Assembly: GCA_964620045.1 (NCBI GenBank)
Contig: CAZUJL010000025.1
Location: 1-63,449, forward strand
Length of the DNA stretch: 63,449 bases
Reading direction: 5' to 3'
From: VFKU01 sp964620045
GTDB taxonomy: Bacteria; Hydrogenedentota; Hydrogenedentia; Hydrogenedentales; GCA-2746185
Under the pieces are notes generated by a model that saw only the letters and a program-made list of their open reading frames with translations, made no database searches and was not told where the DNA came from. Positions 44,679 to 52,926 of this stretch are shown here, one piece after another. Numbering within the stretch: position 1 is the stretch's first letter; the number at the start of each line of letters is the position of its first letter. The position numbers and the translations under genes are program-made.

Positions 44679-45155
44679 CTACGCCGGCTGATCGGCCAGT
44701 GCTATGCGTCCGGTCTGGATGTCGGCCTTGATGTAATTTGTCGGCGCGATCGGCGCGCCTATTTTGCGGCGCATCGAGTGAAGCTGGCCCACGTGGGTCA
44801 GCGCATCCGCGAGCGGGCCTTGAATCAGTTTTAACTCCATCCCTGATTCCAGCGAGGCGCCTGCGGCGAGTTTCGCGTCGAGTTCGCCGAGCAGCGCGTA
44901 GAACCGATCCACTTCCCCTTTCCAGTCGCGCGGCTCGTGACGCACGCGCTCGGTGCCGGTGACGGTCGCGTAGGCGAAAGCCATGACGTTCGTCATGTGG
45001 AACACGAGTTCTTTGGCGGACATGGAATCGTCTGAAAGGCGGACGTTCTCATAGCCGGCGGGCGCGTCGCGCAGTGAACGGCTGGAGCGGAACGCGATCG
45101 CGGCGACCATGTGACGCATGGCGCGGGTCATGTCCGGGCTGAGCGGTGTGGGCAT
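44679..45155 (-). CDS. DinB-like four-helix protein
   Basis: The start at 45155 has GAGGAGGAAAT just upstream. The 158-residue protein has four predicted helices and the DinB pattern: MTRAMRHMVAAIAFRSSRSL, DDSMSAKELVFHMTNVMAFA with the metal-ligand-type His after the KEL motif, and DALTHVGQLHSMRRKIGAPI with later His residues. DinB/YfiT proteins are metal-dependent enzymes often acting on small thiols. The substrate is not clear. It is convergent with glyQS and divergent from rsgA. Confidence 0.72.
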   Translation of the reverse strand: MPTPLSPDMTRAMRHMVAAIAFRSSRSLRDAPAGYENVRLSDDSMSAKELVFHMTNVMAFAYATVTGTERVRHEPRDWKGEVDRFYALLGELDAKLAAGASLESGMELKLIQGPLADALTHVGQLHSMRRKIGAPIAPTNYIKADIQTGRIALADQPA

Positions 45156-45209
45156 CGTGATTTCCTCCTCGGAATTCGCACCAAGTATGCGCACTTACAA
45201 CATACTTCA

Positions 45210-45290
45210 CCACAGAGGCACAGAGCATCACAGAGAACCTTTCACAAATTCAATGACCTCTCTGTGTTCCTCTGTGTCTCTGTGGTTAAA
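45210..45290. repeat. Inverted intergenic repeat (CCACAGAGGCACAGAG type)
   Basis: CCACAGAGGCACAGAG near 45211 is mirrored by CTCTGTGTCTCTGTGG near 45270-45285, with related CTCTCTGTGTTCC in between. This common intergenic repeat family ends about 12 bases before the rsgA start codon, so the arm lies where the rsgA leader should be. Confidence 0.7.
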
Positions 45291-45298
45291 ATAGAGGT

Positions 45299-46345
45299 GT
45301 GGACGATAAGAAGCGGAAAAAGAAGCAGAAGCGGGCGCGGAACGTGGATTGGGAAGCGCAGCAGGACACCACGTATTCGCGCGACCTGAAACGGCACTTG
45401 CGAACCAATACGGCGGTGTCGGAAAACGCGCCGCAGCCGGATATTCCGGAAAATTTCGAGCCGAACGGGCTGGTGGTGTCGCGCTCGCGCAAGTGGGCGT
45501 TTGTGCAGTGGGACGGCCGCGAGGATTTGTGCAAGCTGACGGACGACCTCGCGCAGCGCGGGGCGGCGCTGGCGCCGGGAGACCGGGTCCTGATCGAGCA
45601 GATCGACGGCGAGCCGTGGGTGCGCGCGGTCGCGCCACGGCGCACGAAGCTGAGCCGGCCAGCGATGGAACATTCGGGTGCCGACGAGCAGGTGTTCGCG
45701 GCGAACATCGACGTGCTCGTTGTCGTCGCCGCAATCGCGAAGCCGACGTTCAAGCCGGGGCTGGTCGATCGTTATCTGATCGCGGCGGAGATCGGCGGCG
45801 TCTCCCCCATTCTGTGCATCAACAAGATGGACCTCACCGATCGTGAGCCGCCCGAGTTACAGGCCTATCGTGACTTGGGCATTCGCGTGTTCACGACGAG
45901 TTGTGAGACGGGCCAGGGCGTTGCGGAACTGCGCGACGCGCTGCGCGACTGCATCAGCATGTTCGCGGGTCACTCGGGCGTGGGCAAATCCTCGCTGCTG
46001 AACGCGCTGCAGCCGGGGCTTGATCTGGAAACGCGCGAGATCAGCGATGCGACGCAGAAGGGCCGGCACACGACGACGACGGCGCGCATGTATCTGCTGG
46101 ATAACGGGATTCGCGTGATCGACACGCCGGGCATTCGCGCGCTGGGCCTGTGGGAGGTCTCGCCGGAGGAAGTGGCTTACTATTTCCCGGAAATCGCTGA
46201 GCATGCCGCGGGCTGCAAGTTCCGCGATTGTACGCACACGCACGAGCCGAAATGCGGCGTGCGCGATGCCGTCGCCGCGGGCACGATTTCGCAGCACCGC
46301 TTTGAAAGCTTCTGCCGGATTCGCGAAAGCCTGCGCGACGAGTAG
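45299..46345 (+). CDS. rsgA: Ribosome biogenesis GTPase RsgA
   Basis: A GTG start with AGAGG upstream gives 348 residues. The N-terminus is highly basic (DDKKRKKKQKRARNVDW), then an OB-like domain and a circularly permuted GTPase domain follow in order G4 (NKMDLTD), G1 (GHSGVGKSS near 223) and G3 (DTPGIRALGL). The C-terminal zinc cluster includes CKFRDCTHTHEPKCGV with a Cys/His pattern. RsgA assists late 30S assembly. The permuted motif order is diagnostic. Confidence 0.94.
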   Translation: MDDKKRKKKQKRARNVDWEAQQDTTYSRDLKRHLRTNTAVSENAPQPDIPENFEPNGLVVSRSRKWAFVQWDGREDLCKLTDDLAQRGAALAPGDRVLIEQIDGEPWVRAVAPRRTKLSRPAMEHSGADEQVFAANIDVLVVVAAIAKPTFKPGLVDRYLIAAEIGGVSPILCINKMDLTDREPPELQAYRDLGIRVFTTSCETGQGVAELRDALRDCISMFAGHSGVGKSSLLNALQPGLDLETREISDATQKGRHTTTTARMYLLDNGIRVIDTPGIRALGLWEVSPEEVAYYFPEIAEHAAGCKFRDCTHTHEPKCGVRDAVAAGTISQHRFESFCRIRESLRDE

Positions 46346-46351
46346 TCCGCG

Positions 46352-46810
46352 CTACGACCAGGTCTGCAGTTCGACGATATTGCCTTCCGGGTCGCGCACG
46401 TAGGCCCACTCGACATTTCCCTTGCCCGGCGCGAACGACCTGACCACTTCCCCCACCATTGATCCGCCGGCCGCGAGGACGGCCTCACAGGCGCGCGTGA
46501 CGTTGTCTACACCAAACGCGATGTGCCCGAAGCCGGTCTGATTCGGCACCGACTGCGGCGACGCCTGTTGCGGCGCGTAATGAAAAATCTCGAGCGTTGG
46601 TCCGTCTTCACCATAGCCGGGCAACCGCAGATGCGCGCCGTCGAGCACGATTCCGGGAACCGCCGTGCCCGCAGCGATATCGGGGCCGTCGTAGTGCCGC
46701 ACCGGCGGCGCGAGCACGCAGCCGAATACGTTGATGTAGAAGTCCGCGAGGCGTTGCCAATCGCGGGCGATCAGGTTCGTGTGGACGTAACGCGCGGTGA
46801 AAGCGGGCAT
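46352..46810 (-). CDS. Glyoxalase/VOC-fold protein
   Basis: From the ATG at 46810 (AGAGGAAAA upstream) the 152-residue protein shows the VOC pattern with paired beta-alpha-beta modules: RYVHTNLIARDWQRLADFYI, then GFGHIAFGVDNVTRACEAVL and YVRDPEGNIVELQTWS. His and Glu residues at metal positions (YVHTNL, FGHIAF, GNIVEL) suggest a metal-dependent enzyme, such as a lyase or dioxygenase. It follows the DNA-binding protein gene by 10 bases, so both may be one unit. Confidence 0.8.
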   Translation of the reverse strand: MPAFTARYVHTNLIARDWQRLADFYINVFGCVLAPPVRHYDGPDIAAGTAVPGIVLDGAHLRLPGYGEDGPTLEIFHYAPQQASPQSVPNQTGFGHIAFGVDNVTRACEAVLAAGGSMVGEVVRSFAPGKGNVEWAYVRDPEGNIVELQTWS

Positions 46811-46820
46811 CGGTTTTCCT

Positions 46821-47549
46821 CTAGCGATCCGGATTTCGGCGCTTACGCACCTTTTTCTCGCGCCTAGCAATTTCAGCGCGAATCTCTGTGGCACGGGCTT
46901 CAACTTTCCGGCGCTGGGCGGGGGTTAATTCGCGCAACTTGTCTTCCAACGTCACATAACCCTTGTAAATGCGCGCCGATTCTTTTTCCAGGCGGGTTAG
47001 CGCCGCGCGGCCTCGTGGGCTCAGGCGATAACCCGGGCTGCGGCTCTCGGTGAGCCCAAGATTTTTCAGCTTGCGGACGTCCAGCTTCAAGCGCGCACGT
47101 TCGCACCCCAAGTGCTCCGCCAGCTTACCCGCCGGGAGATCAGGATGCCGGCGTATGGCGGCGAGCACGGCGACTGTCCATGGACCGGTCCTGCTGGCCG
47201 TATCCAGACGCGTTAGCGCTTTGCGTAGCGCTGCGAATTCGTCCACCGTCATTTTCGAACTTTTCCGCAATGCCACGCGCGGATCGGGCCCGGCGGGATG
47301 CAGCGCAATACGATACACGGTACCTTGCTTGCGACGATTCAATTCGTCCAGCAACTGGGCGCGCGTTGCGAAGCCGGCACGGCGCGCATCGCGTTCGGGA
47401 ATCGACGCGGCGAGTATCGGATCAATCCGATCGATGCCAATCACACCGCGTGCCGTTTTCAGCGTACCCCCGGCGCGTACGGTGGGGCGACGCCATTTGC
47501 GGAACACCAGCGTGACATGTCCGGCGAAAATAGCGTCCAGGGTGTTCAT
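46821..47549 (-). CDS. Probable ASCH-like plus winged-helix protein
   Basis: The 242-residue protein from the Met at 47549 (MNTLDAIFAGHVTLVFRKWR) starts with a compact beta-rich part resembling ASCH domains (TVRAGGTLKTARGVIGIDRI). The second half is helical and very basic. It includes a winged-helix-like region (LPAGKLAEHLGCERARLKLD with VRKLKNLGLTESRSPGYRLS) and a Lys/Arg-rich tail. This suggests a nucleic-acid-binding regulator. The domain calls are tentative. The gene sits directly upstream of the VOC gene. Confidence 0.6.
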   Translation of the reverse strand: MNTLDAIFAGHVTLVFRKWRRPTVRAGGTLKTARGVIGIDRIDPILAASIPERDARRAGFATRAQLLDELNRRKQGTVYRIALHPAGPDPRVALRKSSKMTVDEFAALRKALTRLDTASRTGPWTVAVLAAIRRHPDLPAGKLAEHLGCERARLKLDVRKLKNLGLTESRSPGYRLSPRGRAALTRLEKESARIYKGYVTLEDKLRELTPAQRRKVEARATEIRAEIARREKKVRKRRNPDR

Positions 47550-47688
47550 GTCCAACAGCATTTCGGGAAATCCCGCACCGGCAGAGGAACGTTGCAACAA
47601 CTCGCAGCATCCGTGCGGAGTATAACTGCCCACACGGCGGCGTCCGAGTTGCGCGCGAATCCGGCATTTGCTACGCTATCTCCCACGT

Positions 47689-47764
47689 GGGGGTGTAGCT
47701 CAGTTGGGAGAGCGCATCGTTCGCAATGATGAGGCCAGCGGTTCGATCCCGCTCACCTCCACCA
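47689..47764 (+). tRNA. tRNA-Ala(CGC), CCA encoded
   Basis: The acceptor stem is GGGGGTG (47689-47695) with CACCTCC (47754-47760), discriminator A and encoded CCA. The anticodon arm CATCG/TGATG surrounds TTCGCAA, giving CGC. The T-loop TTCGATC is normal. Body and arms resemble canonical tRNA-Ala. Confidence 0.94.
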
Positions 47765-47926
47765 CTTCCTCAATTTCCCGGCTTTAACCAAAACCTTGCC
47801 GAAATTTAGCTCCCTTACGCCGCATTTTGCCCGTGGTAGCCGTATCTACGTATTTCAATGACATACAAAAGTGTGTTAGTGTCGTCATTTAGAGTACACG
47901 GCTGCGTGTCATTGGAAGGATTGATT

Positions 47927-49825
47927 GTGGTCCAACGCGTGTTTCTAGTGCTGCTGGGCCTACTGTCCATCGCTTCGTTTCCAAGTTCCGCGGAACCTTG
48001 GATTGATATGGATCAAGACAACGGGATTGTGTACTTCCTGTTTGCGTCCCCGGCCCGCGTGGAACGATTCGACCTGACCACCGGAGCATTCCTGTCCTCT
48101 GGTTCTTTGCCGGGTACTCCTTCTGCAATGACGATCGATTCCTCCGGTCTGTACATCAGCGACGGCGTATCCGTGCAACGACACAATCTCGATGGATCCG
48201 GAGGTGTGCATCGCCTGGACGTTCCCGGGACTATCGAATCGCTGATCCTGCTCGGAAGCCACTTGATCGTGCATTACGATGGCGGACTCTTCAGGACCTA
48301 CGACAAGGACACCGGCGCATTCCTTGGTGGTACGGGCGTTTTTAATATGACTGGGCTCTCCGTAAACACCACCACGCGACGGATTTTTGGCCGAACAACA
48401 TCAATACTTCCACCGTCGATCGAGGCGCTCTATGTCAATTTAGACGGCACCATTACTGACTGGGAACTTCAAGACTATAACCAAGACGCGGCTACTACGA
48501 CATTCACCGACGCGAGTAGCACATTCGTACTCGACAACAGCGGTACGGCATACGAGTCGGCAGACCCAAATTTGCAAGTGGCCGGTAGCGTGGCCGAACC
48601 CATTGAATATGCCGCGTTCATTCCCGGCGGAGTTGTGGTTGTGCGGGGAAATCACTTCGTCGCATACGACACGAATTTGCTAGAGACTGGGCAATACACC
48701 CCGGCGGCCGATCCCGCCGCCGTGGCTGTAAACGGCAACACGGTCTATGGTTTCCGTTCGATCGTGAGTGCGCCGGGCGTCGCTGCAACAACGAATGACT
48801 TGGACGAATTCGCTCCAGTACCAGCAACCATTCCTGTTTCCGGCACGGGCCTGAACTATACGGCCGATGTAATCGAATCGGATGGTTCCGGTCTCATTTA
48901 CCTGCTGGCTTCGGATTTACGAATGATTTTTGTCTGGTCGACGAGCGAACAGGCTTACATAGACACTATTCCGCTTAGAGACTCGCCGCAGTATATGGCG
49001 TATTCCGTAACGAACGATACGATCTACCTGGGGTATGACACGGGGAAAATAATGCAGGTAGATCTTTCTACACCATACGACGAAGTTCCATTCGCAAACG
49101 ACCCTTTGAATATCATAGGGATCAAGGCCGTGGACAGCTTTGTGTTTACAGCTGCGCCAAGCACCATCAGTTCGATCCGCTCATTCCATATGTACGATGC
49201 GACCGGTACGTTGACGGACAGCACCAGCAATTCTGCCGAAATTTCATTAGAGTATGTTTGGGAACCGAACATGCGCCGTCTCTACTATTTGCAAGACAAC
49301 ATCTCCCCAAATGACTTGAACTACATGCACGTGAACATCGATGGTACTTTCGGCCTTTCCGATGACAGTCCGTACCATGGCGATTTTTCGTTCGAATATC
49401 CGATTCGCATTTCCTCTGATGGCCAAACGATTACGACTGGAACGGGCCGCGTTTTCGACATCAATCTGAACAACACGGATTTGCTGCCGGAAAGCATTCT
49501 GGACGGCGCGTGGTTCAATGGAAACCTGCACACGCTGCATGCGGCCGGCGCTGGTAGTTCACGCGTTCAACGATGGACGGGCGCCGGATTTTCGCCGGGT
49601 TTATCTACCGTGCGATTCGGCACACCACGGGCCCTTTTTACCGTGCCTGAAGGGCTGTTGCTCATCCACGAACTAAACGGAACTCCGCGGTTCACCCTAT
49701 TTGATGCCAACCTTCAAATAATTCCAGGGCCCAACGCGCCGCTCGACTGGAACTGGCTCTTGGTATGCTTCGCGCCACTGTGCATGTGGGGCGTGTATCG
49801 CTCCGTGCGCAGCCCACTTCGCTGA
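47927..49825 (+). CDS. Secreted beta-propeller-like protein with C-terminal anchor
   Basis: A GTG at 47927 with GGAAGG seven bases upstream is preferred over the ATG at 47858. The 632-residue protein has a signal peptide (VFLVLLGLLSIASFPSSA). Repeated blade-like segments follow, such as YFLFASPARVERFDLTTGAF, LYISDGVSVQRHNLDG and LIYLLASDLRMIFVWSTSEQ, typical of WD40/NHL-like propellers. The C-terminus is a hydrophobic helix with a basic tail (WLLVCFAPLCMWGVYRSVRS), like a sorting or anchor signal. No catalytic residues are visible. Codon use is AT-richer than neighbours. Confidence 0.72.
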   Translation: MVQRVFLVLLGLLSIASFPSSAEPWIDMDQDNGIVYFLFASPARVERFDLTTGAFLSSGSLPGTPSAMTIDSSGLYISDGVSVQRHNLDGSGGVHRLDVPGTIESLILLGSHLIVHYDGGLFRTYDKDTGAFLGGTGVFNMTGLSVNTTTRRIFGRTTSILPPSIEALYVNLDGTITDWELQDYNQDAATTTFTDASSTFVLDNSGTAYESADPNLQVAGSVAEPIEYAAFIPGGVVVVRGNHFVAYDTNLLETGQYTPAADPAAVAVNGNTVYGFRSIVSAPGVAATTNDLDEFAPVPATIPVSGTGLNYTADVIESDGSGLIYLLASDLRMIFVWSTSEQAYIDTIPLRDSPQYMAYSVTNDTIYLGYDTGKIMQVDLSTPYDEVPFANDPLNIIGIKAVDSFVFTAAPSTISSIRSFHMYDATGTLTDSTSNSAEISLEYVWEPNMRRLYYLQDNISPNDLNYMHVNIDGTFGLSDDSPYHGDFSFEYPIRISSDGQTITTGTGRVFDINLNNTDLLPESILDGAWFNGNLHTLHAAGAGSSRVQRWTGAGFSPGLSTVRFGTPRALFTVPEGLLLIHELNGTPRFTLFDANLQIIPGPNAPLDWNWLLVCFAPLCMWGVYRSVRSPLR

Positions 49826-49828
49826 TTA

Positions 49829-50386
49829 CTATCTCGAATAAATCGCCACGAATTGCCCCGTCGCGAGGACGTGATCTTTCATTGCTTCGAGCAACTGCTC
49901 TTTATTCAGGCCGGGTTTCAGGTCTAGATCCGCATCCAGCGCGTAGAGTGTGAAGGTGTAGTGGTGGTCCTTGCCCGGCGGTGGCGCGGGGCCTCGGTAG
50001 CCAGGTTTGCGCCAGCCGTTCGGGCCGGAGGTCGTGCCGGCGATCGGTGCGGGTTCCTTGAGCACTTCGTCCATGCTCAGGCCTTCGGGCAATTCGGCGG
50101 CCGTGCCGGGAATGTTGTAGAGCACCCAGTGCACCCACGGTTTCGGCGTCGGCGCATCGGGGTCGTCGAAAATCAGCGCGAATTCTTTGGTGCCTTCCGG
50201 CGCGCCCGACCATTTCAGCGGTAGCGACGCGTCCTTGCCGTCGGCTGTGTTGTCCTTCGGAATCCGCTCACCCGCTTTCACGGCGGGGCTTTCGAGTTTG
50301 ATCGTGTGATCATCGGCGTGTCCGCCGCAGGCCATGGCTACGCAGGCGGCCACCAGGACGAGAGTTATTCTGATCGCGCCACTCAT
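49829..50386 (-). CDS. YbhB/YbcL family lipoprotein (PEBP fold)
   Basis: The 185-residue protein has a lipobox (VAMAC, Cys20) followed by the phosphatidylethanolamine-binding fold: LPLKWSGAPEGTKEFALIFD, DDPDAPTPKPWVHWVLYNIP and PGKDHHYTFTLYALDADLDL. These match the ligand-pocket motifs DPDAP and PGxxHHY. Bacterial homologues have unknown ligands. It is convergent with the propeller gene, with only three bases between the stops. Confidence 0.88.
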   Translation of the reverse strand: MSGAIRITLVLVAACVAMACGGHADDHTIKLESPAVKAGERIPKDNTADGKDASLPLKWSGAPEGTKEFALIFDDPDAPTPKPWVHWVLYNIPGTAAELPEGLSMDEVLKEPAPIAGTTSGPNGWRKPGYRGPAPPPGKDHHYTFTLYALDADLDLKPGLNKEQLLEAMKDHVLATGQFVAIYSR

Positions 50387-50468
50387 TCATATCTCCTTCA
50401 GCGGTACGGCTTAACACTTCAAAAACGATGTATCTCTGTGGCAAATCACAAATTTCTCGTTCGCGTGT

Positions 50469-50567
50469 TCTGTCGTCCCTACGGGACTTGTTATTGAGAG
50501 ATTATCAATACCCACCACTAAAGTGGTGGGCTAATTTCTTTCGGTCCCTACGGGACGAAAAACACAA
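50469..50567. repeat. Three-hairpin repeat element, copy B
   Basis: The element repeats copy A (24691-24790): GTCCC-TAC-GGGAC near 50474, CCCACCAC-TAAA-GTGGTGGG at 50511-50530, and GTCCC-TAC-GGGAC at 50544-50556. The linker GGGCTAATTTC is nearly identical. Base pairs that changed between the copies changed on both strands. It lies in the gap upstream of the PEBP gene start. Confidence 0.8.
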
Positions 50568-50602
50568 GATCGGCCTTCGGTCATTCGGCCATTGAGGCAT
50601 TG

Positions 50603-50650
50603 GGTCTTTCAGTCTTTCGGTCTTTCAGTCTTTCGGTCTTTCGGTCTTGG
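50603..50650. repeat. 8-bp tandem microsatellite (GGTCTTTC/AGTCTTTC)
   Basis: Six 8-bp units run in order GGTCTTTC, AGTCTTTC, GGTCTTTC, AGTCTTTC, GGTCTTTC, GGTCTTGG, just downstream of the nitrilase gene end. This kind of repeat is often mistranslated as RKTERPKD. Slippage at this site could vary between strains. Confidence 0.85.
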
Positions 50651-50664
50651 GGCAGCGTTGCTCG

Positions 50665-51492
50665 CTACACCAGCGTCCCCTGCGTCTGCGCTTCGGCGAG
50701 GGCGCTGTAATGTTCGGGGCGGCGATCGTCGATGCGGTGGTTCAGTGTGGCGATGGTCTTGTCGTCGGCATCCTTGGGTTTGATGTCGACGAGGCCGACG
50801 AATTCTTCGGCTTCGGTAGCGTTGATGAGCACTTCGCCTTTGGGATCCGTGACCTGGCTCGCGCCGGTGAAGCGCAGCTTTCGACCCGCGCGCGTCTCGG
50901 TGCCGATGCGGTTCGCGGTGACGGCGAAGACGGCATTCTCGAGGCAGCGACAGAACATCGCGCGCTGGCACCACTGCAATACGAGGTTCGACGGATGCGC
51001 AATGATCTGCGCACCTTTCACGGCGAGGATGCGCGCGGTCTCGGGAAAGAACCAGTCAAAACAAATCATCAGGCCAACGCGGCCCGCGGGTGTCTGAATC
51101 ACCGGGGGCTCGGCGTCGCCGGGCGTGAACAGTTCTTTCTCGCGCGAGAACAGGTGCAGCTTGCGGTAGTTGTACAGCTTGCCGTCAGGATTCGCGAGCA
51201 TCGCGCTGTTGTACACGCCGCGCGTGGTGTATTCGGGATAGCCGATCACGAGCGACATCTTGAGCCGCTTCGAAAGTTTCTTCAGCGTCTCGCTCGTGGG
51301 TCCCGCGCCGAAGGGTTCGGCGTAGCGCTCGGTCTCGCGCGCGTCCTTGAACTCGTAGCCCGTCAGGCCGAGCTCGGGGAACACGAGCAGGTCGGCGCCC
51401 TTCGCCGACTCCGCCAACCGCGTGATCGTCGCGGTGTTGTCGTCGTACTCGCCGAACTTCACTTCATATTGCGCAAAGCCGATCTTGGACAC
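50665..51492 (-). CDS. Carbon-nitrogen hydrolase (nitrilase superfamily)
   Basis: From a GTG at 51492 (AAGGG upstream) the 275-residue protein has the Glu-Lys-Cys catalytic triad of the superfamily: LLVFPELGLTGYE, YNYRKLHLFSREK and GLMICFDWFFPE. It hydrolyses C-N bonds in amides or nitriles or acts as an N-carbamoylase. The substrate is not predictable. Longer upstream frames lack ribosome sites. It is divergent from the YadA-head/S74 gene about 260 bp away. Confidence 0.88.
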   Translation of the reverse strand: MSKIGFAQYEVKFGEYDDNTATITRLAESAKGADLLVFPELGLTGYEFKDARETERYAEPFGAGPTSETLKKLSKRLKMSLVIGYPEYTTRGVYNSAMLANPDGKLYNYRKLHLFSREKELFTPGDAEPPVIQTPAGRVGLMICFDWFFPETARILAVKGAQIIAHPSNLVLQWCQRAMFCRCLENAVFAVTANRIGTETRAGRKLRFTGASQVTDPKGEVLINATEAEEFVGLVDIKPKDADDKTIATLNHRIDDRRPEHYSALAEAQTQGTLV

Positions 51493-51750
51493 GGAACGGA
51501 ACCCTTCGGAATGAGGCCACGGACGGCGACATGATACCTGCGAGATGCGATGCGGGGCGAAAAGACAGGGCAAAATTTGAACAGGAGGCAAGGGAGCACA
51601 CAGAGAACCCCTAAACGCGCGCCTGAAGGCCTGTCGAGCTGTAGGTTATGGCCGTGAAACCCGGTGAATAGCGGGTGCGCCGGTTTCGTCTGGATTGGAG
51701 GCGTATTGGTGTTTGTGGGCGCGGCGAGGTGCGTCCGGGAGGGTCCTGCG

Positions 51751-52920
51751 ATGTCGATCCGGCTTGTTCTGACCACGATGGCGGCGTTTACCGTGTGGGC
51801 CGCGACGGCGCATGCGCAGATTCGCTTCCCCGACGGCACGACACAAAGGACGGCCTTCGGCGGCTCGAACAACACGGCCTCGGGCACCAACGCCACGGTT
51901 GCGGGCGGCGTGGACAACATCGCCTCTGGCCTCCAAAGCACGATCGGCGGCGGCAGCACGAACGACGCGACCGGCGAGGCGTCCACGGTGGCGGGTGGCT
52001 TCGCGAACCAAGCGACGCAGATTGACGCGACCATTGCCGGCGGTTCGGAAAACACCGCGAGCGGCTCGGGCGCGTTCATCGGCGGCGGCTCACAAAATAT
52101 CGCGAGCGCGAACTACACCGTCGCCACGGGCGGCCTGCAAAACGAGTCTGCCGACATTTACGCCGCGATCGGCGGCGGCAACCTGAACTTCTCGGCGGGC
52201 GATGCGTCGACGATCTCCGGCGGTTTTTTTAACGACGCGACAAACCTCGACGCGGCCGTGGGTGGCGGCTCGGAAAATATCGCGAGCGGCGTGGCCGCGA
52301 CGATTCCCGGCGGCAGCCAGAACACCGCCGCGGGCGACCTGAGTTTTGCGGCCGGTTTCGGCGCGACGGTGGACGCCGCGCACGACGGCGCAATGCTGTT
52401 CGCCGATTCGCGCGACTTCTTTTTCTTCTCGGCGCGCGCGAACGAATTTGCCGTGCGCGCGACGGGCGGTGTGCGACTTGTGACGGGCGTGAACTCGAGC
52501 CAGAACGGCGTGCCGAATGCGGGCGTGGGCCTGAATCCCGGCGGCGGCACGTGGCTGAGCCTGAGTGATCGCAACGCAAAAGAAAACTTCGAGCCGGTGG
52601 ATGGCCAGGAGATTTTGCACAAGGTCGTCACGCTGCCGCTGGCCGAATGGAACTACAAGACACAGGACGAATCCGAACGGCACCTTGGGCCGATGGCGCA
52701 GGATTTCCACGCGACCTTCGGCCTCGGCCCGGACGAAGTCCACATTGCGGACATCGACCTCGGCGGCGTGGCGCTGGCCGCGATTCAGGGACTCTACACG
52801 CAGGTGAAGCAAGAGAACGCCGAGCTGCGCAAAGAGTTGTACGAGAAATCGGGCGAGATTGCCGCGATGCAGAAACAACTGGATGCGATTGCGGCACGCC
52901 TGGAGACGAGCGGGAAGTAA
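51751..52920 (+). CDS. Secreted YadA-head-like repeat protein with S74 chaperone domain
   Basis: The start at 51751 has GGGAGGG upstream. The 389-residue protein has a signal peptide (ending TAHA). Then come about ten 15-residue repeats of the Hep/Hag type (e.g. TIGGGSTNDATGEAS, TVAGGFANQATQIDA). The S74 intramolecular chaperone begins at SDRNAKENFEPVDGQEILHK and includes HLGPMAQDFHATFGLG. A C-terminal coiled coil ends it. S74 domains fold trimers and then cleave themselves off, so the repeat region likely forms a released or retained trimeric fibre. No outer-membrane anchor is encoded. Confidence 0.85.
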   Translation: MSIRLVLTTMAAFTVWAATAHAQIRFPDGTTQRTAFGGSNNTASGTNATVAGGVDNIASGLQSTIGGGSTNDATGEASTVAGGFANQATQIDATIAGGSENTASGSGAFIGGGSQNIASANYTVATGGLQNESADIYAAIGGGNLNFSAGDASTISGGFFNDATNLDAAVGGGSENIASGVAATIPGGSQNTAAGDLSFAAGFGATVDAAHDGAMLFADSRDFFFFSARANEFAVRATGGVRLVTGVNSSQNGVPNAGVGLNPGGGTWLSLSDRNAKENFEPVDGQEILHKVVTLPLAEWNYKTQDESERHLGPMAQDFHATFGLGPDEVHIADIDLGGVALAAIQGLYTQVKQENAELRKELYEKSGEIAAMQKQLDAIAARLETSGK

Positions 52921-52926
52921 TCGCGC

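Noticed and set aside
50603..50650. Possible CRISPR array
   Set aside because: The 8-bp units have no spacers and are far too short. No array of 24-40 bp repeats with unique spacers was seen in the window.
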